A stretch of 64,000 nucleotides of DNA from Coptis chinensis (Eukaryota > Streptophyta > Magnoliopsida > Ranunculales > Ranunculaceae). The notes under the pieces were generated by a model. The model had not been told where the DNA came from, ran no database searches, and was given only the letters and a program-made list of their open reading frames with translations. Below, piece by piece: positions 55,038 through 64,000 of the stretch (position 1 is its first letter; each line of letters begins with the position of its first letter). The position numbers and the translations under genes are program-made. The DNA lies in assembly GCA_015680905.1 (NCBI GenBank), contig CM027378.1, positions 84,287,501 through 84,351,500 of the forward strand, in the 5' to 3' direction.

Positions 55038-56898
55038 GTGACCGACTTTCAACAAGTTCAAGAAGACCTTGCAGCCCTGATGAAGCAGATACAAGCTATT
55101 CCAGTCAGTTCATCGAGTCCATCCAACCAACCCATTGCAACCCTAGCAGACTCAGGTAAAACATGTCTTCATACAAGTGGTAACAACTCTTGGGTCATTG
55201 ACTCAAGAGCTTCTGATCATATGACAGGTAATCCCCAGTTGTTTTCTAATCTTGAGTATACTCATACACCATCATCTGTCATATTAGCAAATGGGGCTAA
55301 GGCTAGTATTCTTGGTCAGGGTACTATTCAATTAACTCGTTACGTGTCACTTGTCTCTGTCTTACTTATTCAAAATTTCCCCTTTAATCTATTGTATGTT
55401 CATCGTCTCACCCAATCTCGTCACTGTAATGTCATGTTTTCTTCCACTCATGTTGTGTTTCAGGATCTACAGACAAAGACACTAGTTGGTGGGGGGTATG
55501 AGCACGGCGGCATCTATTACTTTCAAGATGCTTATGGGCACTCTCACTAGAAGCAGGCTCTCACAGTCTCAATCTCTCCGATTCAGTGGCATAGACGTCT
55601 TGGTCATCTTCCTCTGACTAGTTTGCGAAGTTGAGTTCCTAATATTTCTTCTAGTATTCAGTCTTTAAATTGTGAGGTTTGTGAGTTAGCTAAACATCGT
55701 CGTGCTACTTACAAAAATAGGTTAAATAAGTGTTCTAGTGCTCCTTTTCTGTTAGTTCATTCAAATGTCTGGGGTAGAACCACTAGCCTTTTTAGACCCA
55801 AGTACTTTATTACTTTTATCGATGGTTTCTCTCATGTTTGTTGGGTATATATTATAGAAAAATCGTTCTTAAGTATTCTCTGTCTTTCAAAAATTCTATA
55901 CTGAGATTACTAATCGGTATTCTGCACACATGCATGTTTTTCGAACTGATAATGCCAAAGACTATACCTCTGCCATATTCAAGTATTTTTTAGATGACCA
56001 TGGCATTACACATCAAACCTCATGTGTGGATACACCTCAACAAAATAGGGTTGTTGAGAGAAAGAACAAACCCATTCTTGAAGTTGCCCGATGCTTAATG
56101 TTTCAAACAAATCTCCCAAAGTTTTATTGGGCAGAGGCAATCCTTACAGCCACACACTTGATTAATTGTATGCCCTATTCAGTGTTAGGTAGAAAAACAT
56201 CACACTCTATTTTTTTTCCTGGTCAACCTTCTTTCCATCTTCCCCCTCGTATTTTTGGTTGTGTCTGCTTTGTTCATAATCTTCAACCGAGTCATGATAA
56301 ATTGGACTCTCGTGCTATTAAGTATGTTTTCCTTGGGTATTCACATACACAGAAAGGGTACAAGTGTTATAGTCCTCATCTGCGCAAATTCTTTGTCTGT
56401 GCTGCTATTACCTTTTTTGAAGATGTCCCATTTTACTCTTCAGTAGGGAAGGTGTCCTCTGAACCATTTGAGGATTGTGTTCTGCCATCTGGTGTTGTTG
56501 ATCTTCCTGCGACTATTGGTGTTCATGGGGGAGCTAATGATCAGGTTATCGCTACCGATGTTGGAGAGCCAGTAGACGGAGCGCGTGCGCTCCCTATAGA
56601 TGCCCTTACAGGAGCATGTGCATGCCCTACAGATGTTAGAGAGCCAGTAGACAAAACGCGTGCACGCCCTACAAATGCCCTTACAGGAGCGCGTGCGCGC
56701 CCCTTGCCCAAAGCTGATGTTCGCGAGTTTGAGGCCGAAAGTTCAACTGCTCCACTGCCCTCACCTCTTCCCACTGTGTCTTTGGATCCTATTGTCATTC
56801 CGTCTGACCTCGATGTTCCTATTGCCCTACGGAAACTTAAACGTCCACCTGCCAGTATGCGTCTTCCTAGTAAGTATGCCCAGTATTCTATTTCTTAG
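55038..56898 (+). pseudogene. copia element 3 protease and integrase
   Basis: Protease: SWVIDSRASDHMTG, where the family has DSGA; Gly to Arg is a single G-to-A change. Integrase: HRRLGHLPLTSLRS then TGA (Trp expected), CEVCELAKHRR, HSNVWGR (first Asp replaced by Asn), frame shift near 55865, then FRTDNAKDYTS and ERKNKPILEVARC. The linker at 56566-56715 has a 75-bp tandem repeat (EPVDGARALPIDALTG / EPVDKTRARPTNALTG) that is unusually GC- and CpG-rich. Confidence 0.87.
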
Positions 56899-56949
56899 TA
56901 TGTTTCCACTGATCATTTACCACCATCTATCAAGTCTTTTGCTACGTCC

Positions 56950-58523
56950 TTGTTGTCAGTCTCTGTCCCTTCTAACTACAGGGAAGCTCTATCCCATCCT
57001 GGCTGGAAGCAAGCAATGGACGAGGAGCTGAGTGCCTTGTATTACAATGACACTTGGGTCCTTACAGATCTTCCTTCTAGGAAGAAAATGGTTGCTTGTA
57101 AGTGGGTTTTCACTATTAAGCATAATCCAGATAGTACTATTTCTCGTTTAAAGGCTCGCCTGGTTGCAAAAGGCTTTACCCAGACTTATGGTATTTATTA
57201 CTCCGATACGTTTTCTCCTGTTGCAAAGTTAGCATTTGTGTGTATTGTTATTTCTATTGTTGTTCATCATCACTCTAGCCTCTTTTTCAATTGGATGTGA
57301 AGAATGCCTTTTTACATGGAGATCTCCTGGAGGAAATCTATATGGTACAACCTCCTGGTTTTGTTGCTCAAAGGGGGAAAGTCTGTCGATTAAAGAAGTC
57401 TCTTTATGGGCTCAAGAAGTCTCCTAGAGCTTGGTTTGCGATGTTTAGCCAGGTTTTGATGGCTAATGGAATGACTAGGTGTGAATATGATCATTCCGTG
57501 TTTTACCGAAAGACCCAGCAAGGAATTATTGTCTTAGTTGTGTATGTTGATGATATCATTGTCACAGGGTCTGACAAACAGGGCATTGCTCGATTTAAAG
57601 TCAATCTCTCAAGACAATTCCAGACCAAAGATCTAGGAGAACTGAAGTATTTCTTAGGCATTGAAGTTACAAGGTTCCCTAGTGAAATTCATCTCTCACA
57701 AAGAAAGTATGTATTAGACCTGCTCAGTGAGACAAGTAATTTAGGAGCTCTCCCAGTAGAAACTCCTATGGATTCAAACGACAAACTCCAGTCAGATGTT
57801 GGAGAGTTATATGTTGATATTGAGGGATACCGTAGGCTGGTGGGAAAGCTGATCTATGCTACTATCACTCACCCAGATATCTCGTTTGCAGTCAATGTAG
57901 TATCTCAGTATATGCATGCACTAGGGATTCCTTACTACCAAACAATTATTCGTATTGTGCGGTATTTGAAAGGTTCTCCTGGTCGTGGATTGGAATATCG
58001 TTCTAATGGAAATTTTGATGTTGTTGGATATTCAGATGTTGATTATGCAGGATCAGTTTCAGATAGACAATCCACCACTGGGTATTGTACCTTCCTTTGT
58101 GGAAATTTGGTGACATGGAAAAGTAAAAAGTAAACAGTTGTGTCAAAGTCTAGTGTAGAGGCTGAGTATAGAGCTATGGCTCAGGGGACTGGTGAGTTAA
58201 TGTGGATTCATAATCTGCTACATGAGTTAGGTTTCGAGGTACAGCTACCGATCCATCTTCATTGTGACAATCAGATCCATCTTCATTGTGACAATCAGGC
58301 AGCCATTCATATCTCTTCTAATCTAGCATTTCATGAGCGAACTAAGCACATAGAGGTAGATTGTCATTATGTCAGACATAAGGTTGAAACAAAGGAGATA
58401 AGTACTCCTTATGTGGTGTCTCAAGATCAGTTAGCTGATATCTTCACCAAACTAGTGATCCGTCCAGTTTTGAATTATATTGGTAACAAGCTGGGCATGA
58501 CCGATATCTATGCTCCATCTTGA
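56950..58523 (+). pseudogene. copia element 3 reverse transcriptase and RNase H
   Basis: RT: NYREALSHPGWKQAMDEELS, CKWVFTIKHNPDSTISRLKA, one frame shift near 57230-57290, MDVKNAFLHGDLLEEIYMVQ, intact YVDD (57544-57555). RNase H: YSDVDYAGSVSDRQSTTGY, TAA (Gln expected; 58132), VEAEYRAMAQGTGELMWIHN, then a 24-bp in-frame duplication giving IHLHCDNQ twice (58253-58300), then TKHIEVDCHYVRHKVE and QLADIFTK. It is the best preserved Pol of the three copia elements. Confidence 0.9.
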
Positions 58524-58530
58524 AGGGGGG

Positions 58531-58662
58531 TGTTGAAGTATGTAGAGTCTCACACATTCTATAAGTGTGAGACCGTATCTTATTTAGTAGTTTCTATTTC
58601 GGTGAAACCTATCACCCAGTATAAATATATGAATTATAGGTTAGAGTAAATATACTCTACAC
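58531..58662 (+). repeat. copia element 3, partial 3' LTR
   Basis: First ~132 bp of the LTR; homology ends at CTACACC, directly before the Helitron terminus. Confidence 0.88.
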
Positions 58663-58710
58663 CACTAGCCATTAATCCCGACCTATGGTCGGGCCTGCTA
58701 CCTTGATAGT
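58663..58710 (-). mobile_element. Helitron 3' end, copy C (minus strand)
   Basis: On the minus strand: TAGCAGGCCCGACCATAGGT, hairpin CCCGACC-ATA-GGTCGGG, eight bases, then CTAGT at the edge of the copia LTR. The body extends to the right; its 5' end was not found. The hairpin region is shared with copy A at 17.5 kb. The base after CTAGT is G, not the usual T. Confidence 0.7.
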
Positions 58711-58728
58711 CTAATATATGTTTGAATA

Positions 58729-59800
58729 AATTTTTTAAATATGTATGTATTTTATGAAAGCCATTAAGAACTTTTAGTTCATGTGTAAACTTGCACTTAC
58801 ATACTGAAACGTTAAGTTGTGATGGAAGAAGAATCAACAAATTGGAACGAAAAAATTTGTATTAATTGAACTATTATTTATCTGCTACTATTTATCAATG
58901 CATGTGTAGTTTACAGTGAAAATGAACGGTGTATCCAGTTAAAAAAATGTAGAAATAACATTAAAAGCCCAAAGTTTTCTAATTAGGTGTATCAAATTGA
59001 AGTTGTCAAGCATGAAGAAAAAATGTGATTGCATTTTTGCAAGGGTAAGCCCAGAAAAATATCATAGTTGATGTTGGATGCTTAGTTTTTGCATATGTTG
59101 AACCTTGGACATTTTCTAAATATGTAAGTATTTTATGAAAGCCATTAAGAACTTTTAGTTCATGTGTAAACTTGCACTTCCATACTATTTTATGAAAGCC
59201 ATTAAGAACTTTTAGTTCATGTGTAAACTTGCACTTATATACTGAAACGTTAAGTTGTGATGGAAAAAGAATCAACGAATTGGAACAAAAAAAATTGTAT
59301 TAATTGGAAGGTAATAGATAAATAGTATACATGTATTCCCTATCTTATTGCTTCTTGAAGTGAAACTTGCACTTACATACTGAAACGTTAAGTTGTGATG
59401 GAAGAAGAATCAACGAATTGGAACGATTTTTTTTTTATTAATTGAACTATTATTTATCTGCTACTATTTATCAATGCATGTGTAGTTTATAGTGTTTGGT
59501 CAGAGTATTATTTATTAATAACTTTTTATTCATGTATAAACTTGCACTGGAGTTTCTAGTGATAACGAACAGCGTATCCAGTCAAAAAAATGTACAAAGA
59601 ACTTCAAAAGCCCAAAGTCTTTTGATTATGTATGTATTTTATTAAAGCCCAAACTTTGGCTCATAGTTGTGTCTTTGGTCAGAGTATTATGTATTAAGAA
59701 ATTTGTATTAAATTTATAGTCAAAATGAATAGCGTATCCAGGCAAAAAAATATATGAACAATGTGAAAAGCCCAAAGTCTGCAAATTATGGGGCCTATAG
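58729..59800. repeat. complex repeat region
   Basis: Units such as GCCATTAAGAACTTTTAGTT, GTGTAAACTTGCACTT, ACTGAAACGTTAAGTTGTGA and AGCCCAAAGT recur three to five times with deletions: about 58751-59000, 59120-59185, 59187-59320, 59363-59640 and 59660-59800. The shared order indicates a decayed tandem array with ~250-bp units. It may be internal repeat of the Helitron. Confidence 0.75.
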
Positions 59801-59866
59801 TCCATTAATTTGTTGAACTTTTTAAATTGTTTGGGCCTCATTGTTTTTTTTTTTTTTTAAAAAAAA

Positions 59867-60030
59867 ACCAATTAAAGCCCATTAGATAGGGTTATTTTCT
59901 TAGTTGACCATCTTGAGTCGTCGGATGCAAATATTGTTGGGAGTCTCTCTTTTCTCGTCAGTATATCCTTGACCAAAGAAGAAAGAAGGTTTAGTTAGTC
60001 ACTATCTCGATCTCTTTCAGGTACTGTTCT
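59867..60030 (+). promoter_or_regulatory. possible host promoter and 5' leader
   Basis: AAAGCCCATTAGATAGGGTT combines a site-II-like GCCCA element with an AGGGTT telo-box-like motif, a pairing common in promoters of plant ribosomal-protein and other growth genes. A pyrimidine-rich leader follows (GTCTCTCTTTTCTCGTCAGT). No matching coding region could be assembled downstream, so this is tentative. Confidence 0.3.
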
Positions 60031-61046
60031 TGAATGGAGCTAGGGTTTTCTTTTGTTTTTTTTGGTAAAGGTTGTATTTTTATTATTTTGCTTTATTTCT
60101 CAAAAAACTATATGTAAAATCAAAAAATTCCTAAAGTACTTGCTACACTTCCTGAGAAAAGAAGTCGTCTTGGTATTGGATCCGCTCTTCTGTTAGCATG
60201 AGCATGAATTAGATTCACTTGTATATTTGAAGGTATGATATGTGTGTGTCAGAATATTTATGTATGACTGCGACGTACTTTATCATCTTTGTCACGCCCT
60301 AAGAACTGAGATGGATGATAAAAAATGATAAGGTAAGTGGCAGCCTAAAGCTAAATTCAAGTCTTTGAAAAATTATGTGAACCATAGAAGTAATAGAACC
60401 TTGGAAAGCTGCATAGGGCTGCGGCTCCTGCATCCTGCTTCTTCTATATACATCTCCCATAGCCAATAAAAGCCAGTTCCAGAAACAACATCCAGCCAAA
60501 CCAGTATTTACTTACCACGTTACAGACCACAGCTCCAATATCGAAGACCCAATCCAAAGACAGGAAGCAAGTACCATAAGCACCTCAAATATGAATATAC
60601 AACTCCTAAACTAAATGTATGTGTTTATGTTGATACATGATCTATTGAATGTACTATTTTTTTTTTCAGGTTATCTTGCAATTTTATAAAAATGGAAGTG
60701 TAAGTTGAGTTATTTTTGTTTTATGTTTAATTTTTTTATTTTTGTTATGATTACTAATTTCTCTTATTATTTTGTTTTTATGTTTTGTAGAGATTATTCT
60801 TGTAAATTTCGTAATTTTTTTTTGTTCTCCAAAAGACAAATGGTCAGCAAAATTGTATGCTCAATATAATTATGAGTGCATTACTATTTTTGGATTTTTT
60901 GAATATCTCATTAAAAAAAAATCAAGCAGAAGAGGTGTTGTATACATCGTGGTGAATCTAATGTTTATGCGAATAGTGAAACTCATCAGTCGGTTCTAAA
61001 GATGAGGAACATATTAGATGAGTAAATTTTATTTGTAATTTAATTA
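60031..61046 (+). other. exon-like bits, no gene assigned
   Basis: Acceptor-like TTTTTTTTCAG at 60661-60670 followed by a short ATGGAAG piece, and TTTTGTAG at about 60790. The interval 60900-61018 can be read as CCIHRGESNVYANSETHQSV but no family is recognised. Introns and frame cannot be established. Confidence 0.25.
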
Positions 61047-62792
61047 CTTATTGATAAGCACGTAAATGTTATATTATTTACGCCCAATTTTATATCAGTT
61101 AGTCCGTTTATTTTATTCAGTTGATTAAGTTAGCATATTTTCGGTGATATTGCAGGAATTAGAGTAACTTGATTAATTATGTCGATATTGGAAAGAATTG
61201 AGATATCAGTGCGTGATTTTAGTTGGTACCCGAAAGAGCATCGGAGAATTGGATAATTATTTGGATGGGCCGAAATAAAAGAATGAAAAGCAAAAGGACC
61301 ATGAACTTAAGTGGGCACGTAACCAGCGGGAGTTGAGTTTAAGCCCATGTGCTGAAGATCGGACCACCCATGTTCATCTAATTAGACCAGCCCATAACCA
61401 AACATCAAAGCCCACACAACTAACTAATGGCCACACCATTTCCTGTCCACCTGAGAAGCACCATATCCAAACATTAGTTTCCTTCTCCATTTTTCACGAA
61501 CAGAAAACCCATCCTTCTTTTCCGGCGATAATAACCAAACATCCAAGCTAACCAAGCTACGCATGCTACCATCCATTTCTATCCCCACACCACCTGATCA
61601 CCACCTTCGATTCTCCATCTCCAATTCGCACAAATAGAAAAACCCATCCCTTAAATCCCGACTTATTCGATCGAACCCCGAACCGACCGAGCCGCACCAT
61701 CTGATCACCCATGGGCTTAAACCCTTATTTCTAATTCCGTTTTTCTTTTGGAGAAAAAACAGTATCCAATTCCTAAGAGACGTGAGCAGGTCGATCTTTG
61801 GGTTTGCAATTCGATTCCGAATCGCTCACATATGTTCCACCGAACTCCAAACTTTCTAATGAGAATCAAACTTTTGGGGTTAGTCGAGTATATAAGAAAG
61901 AGTAATTAGAACTTAAGGGGGCTCCATAACACTGAAACAGAGAACAGGAGAGACAGAAAAGTGGAGTTCGAGTTAGTACACGGAAAAGCTTGGGGACAGA
62001 ACGAATTGGAGGAGAAGACTTCAATGCGAGACTACGGTTTTTGCAATGATTAATTCTTCTATTAATTTTGTTTTTCTGTTCATTGTTATGTATAGCTAAA
62101 CTCCAAGTCTAGGGCAGATGAAACCTTAGGCTAATGTTTGTGTTTTTTGGGATTAATTTCGATGATTTCCAGTTAGTTTAAATTGCTATATTCTTCTAGT
62201 TTCATGTATTGATAGCTAGCTTATATCTTTCATATAGTATGTCACGCATGCTTTATAGTTCGATATTCGTTGCTATTAGTTAAGCCTGTTTTAACTGTTG
62301 ACGTCAAATTTAGATATTATTCGTGCCGTAAAAAGACGAGTAATCTTTTGAGTTTGATCTGTAGTGCCGAAACTTTAGAAGATACATATTTAGTTAAGAT
62401 TATCACGATCATATTTTCGAGAAAGCAAGGGTTACCTTTCTCTCGTGCTACTCGTATTAAATCTGAAAAATTAAAATTACTCTTAGAAATATAAACAGAA
62501 GTCTACGGTGGATTCAACAGTCCTAGAATTCTTCCCATTTGATAAAACCTAATTATTTAGTTTATAATTTTCATAGTTTAAATAGTTTAGTGAGTAGTTA
62601 ATTCAATTTTCCATAAAAAGAATATTGTCTGAATTAGTTAAGTATAATTTTAATACTTGTTTGTCGTAAGTAGCAATCCCTGTGGGATCGACCCGTTTGC
62701 CGCAACTATTTTCAACGATAGCTGTGCACTTGCGGTTTAACTAGTGTTAGATTAGTCTAATTAAATAGACCGACTAAATTCCTATCACTTAT
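61047..62792 (+). mobile_element. Ty3/gypsy-type solo LTR
   Basis: Starts TGATAAGCACGTAAATG at 61052 and ends CCTATCA at 62787, 1736 bp, flanked by the 5-bp target duplication CTTAT (61047-61051, 62788-62792). A TATA box (TATATAAG near 61889) and the motif AGCAATCCCTGTGGGATCGA (62672 onward), typical of the 3' part of such LTRs, support the call. There is no second LTR or coding region, so it is a solo LTR. The 72- and 74-codon frames inside it are not genes. Confidence 0.85.
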
Positions 62793-63180
62793 AATGTTAT
62801 TAATTTGATGTTTTTTATTATTATTATTTTTGTTTTTTTCTGTTTTGTGAAGTGTTGGTGTTCGTTCGTATACTATAAAGATGTTCTGGGTAAATAATGA
62901 AGCGGATAATTTATGCGCGTATTATAGGGAAAACTTTGCAGGATTAAGTTTCTTGAACTGTATGAAATATTTGGTTGAAATTCTTATGAAGTATATTGAT
63001 TTGGATGAATCTGATGAAGAGGTTGTTCCCTTTATATCACCTACTTGCTGTTTTTTTTTGTTTTTCTCCTAATTTTTGTTTTGGCTGAATTGAATATTTT
63101 ATGTTTGATTTGACAGGTTTGGTAGTTAACCTGCGTTATAGGAAAGTCGAAGGCTGAAGAGCTAGCTGTGGATATTAATG
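62793..63180 (+). other. coding-like segment, unassigned
   Basis: 62881-63027 reads FWVNNEADNLCAYYRENFAG and MKYLVEILMKYIDLDESDEE, acidic and amphipathic, followed by a possible donor region. No family recognised. It lies 90 bp right of the solo LTR, so the LTR may sit in an intron of the same broken gene as the 60-61 kb bits. Confidence 0.25.
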
Positions 63181-64000
63181 TTTTGTTAGTTTTAGAAAAT
63201 TGGTGTTAGTTTTTAGGTGTTAGGATGGCTGTTTTTTTCATTTTGAATTGTAATATGTCTTGATACTTTGCAAGTTTGTATGTTTGAGTCAGATAAATTA
63301 TTTTCTAGCTTATGTATGATAAAGACTGTGTCATTTGGCAGAGTAGATTTCTAAGTAAATTATGCTTTTAAATTCTATTAGACCTGTCAGAGTCTGTATC
63401 CATGGTTACTGGTTATTTCTTTATGTATAGCTATTTTCAGTTTCTTGTTTGCAGTAAGTCCAAATGACATGCTGATAAGCACTATTTGTTTATATTATTC
63501 TGTAATAGCTCCAGTTATTAAGTCTTTCGGCGTTGTTTGAGGACGCTATCACAGACGAAAGTAATAAATCAGTTCTCTGTGGAAAGTATGAATCGCCAAT
63601 CTTTTTTCTCATACCACTTCTTTAGTGGCTCCTGTCCTAGAACTACGCCTAGGCCTTGCAGATGATAAAAGTTCTTCAAGGATAGAAATTGCTAAAATGG
63701 AAGTAGTAAAATTGAGCCTGCATGGAACTTAAGTGTAAAAGTCACTTATTTATCCCGCTGTCGTGAGTTATAAGTTACAATATTTATTTTTTTTACATCA
63801 GAGATTAACTCCATATTTAGCAATAAGATCATGTCTAAAGAAGAAGCTAATACTAAAAATGAAAAATGCCCCCACTTAAAAGCTCTCTACAAAAATGATG
63901 AGTAGATGGCACAGAAAGGCTTAAGCGCAGCACATGGCTATCCTTGCACTTGGAAGTCCACCTTTTACTTCACCAACAGAAAGTCCATAATAGCTAGGAC
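63181..64000. other. no gene recognised
   Basis: AT-rich, only short frames, no motif seen. Confidence 0.5.

Larger units (their letters stand above)
53755..58662 (+). mobile_element. Ty1/copia element 3, 3' LTR incomplete
   Basis: 5' LTR 53755-53984 (TGTTGAAG...TTAACA), primer-binding-site-like TGGTATCGCC at 53985, gag, protease, integrase, RT and RNase H, purine tract GAAGGGGGG, then a 3' LTR that matches only its first ~132 bp (58531-58662). The remaining ~98 bp are replaced by a Helitron end, so no target duplication can be tested. The shared LTR parts differ at about three positions by eye, suggesting it is younger than element 2. Confidence 0.9.

Noticed and set aside
61333..61551. 72-codon frame near 61.4 kb
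   Set aside because: Falls inside the solo LTR and has no motif.

Overview
This is a plant nuclear window, most likely from a eudicot. It is AT-rich, has spliced-looking fragments of conserved plant genes, and is dominated by plant transposon families. I see no intact host gene with confidence. Almost everything recognisable is transposable-element sequence or host-gene fragments inside it. No transposase, Rep/helicase or complete retroelement polyprotein is open across the window, so all elements appear non-autonomous or decayed.

Layout. 1-0.99 kb: unassigned. 0.99-6.9 kb: a CACTA DNA transposon (23-bp terminal inverted repeats) with a 5'-truncated LINE nested in it; the LINE has a 12-bp target duplication and an open 650-codon ORF. 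6.9-13.2 kb: gypsy-type LTR remnants on the minus strand and a minus-strand copia gag, split by a gypsy-type LTR that itself holds a Cassandra solo LTR carrying a 5S rRNA-like promoter. 13.5-17.9 kb: a pair of ~285-bp direct repeats around pseudogene pieces (membrane anchor, OLA1/YchF GTPase, an unassigned protein) ending at a Helitron-like 3' end. 18-20.8 kb: mostly unassigned. 20.8-27.8 kb: a foldback element invaded by a second CACTA element, which carries exons of a mitochondrial-type nucleoside diphosphate kinase with a subtilisin-propeptide-like inhibitor fragment lying in one NDPK intron. 29.5 kb: a Helitron 3' end.

30.98-36.6 kb: copia element 1 with LTRs, primer-binding site and 5-bp target duplication, inserted in an open reading frame. 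38.0-46.7 kb: a decayed LINE (endonuclease, reverse transcriptase, zinc finger, RNase H) split by a 4.47-kb hAT-type element that carries four exon pieces of a patellin gene and a BED-finger relic. 48.46-53.43 kb: copia element 2. 53.76-58.66 kb: copia element 3, whose 3' LTR stops at a minus-strand Helitron end. 58.7-59.8 kb: complex repeats. 59.9-64 kb: weak promoter and exon-like signals, with a complete 1.74-kb gypsy-type solo LTR.

How it fits together. The window is a nested-insertion record: order of events can be read from target duplications and from which reading frames resume across insertions. Three DNA-transposon types (CACTA, hAT, Helitron) appear to carry host gene exons with splice sites retained. 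The three copia elements have nonsense codons almost entirely explicable as C-to-T or G-to-A changes at Gln, Trp or Arg codons, as expected of methylated, silenced repeats. The best candidates for something noteworthy are the gene-carrying CACTA and hAT elements and the CACTA insertion whose empty site is preserved in the opposite arm of a foldback element.
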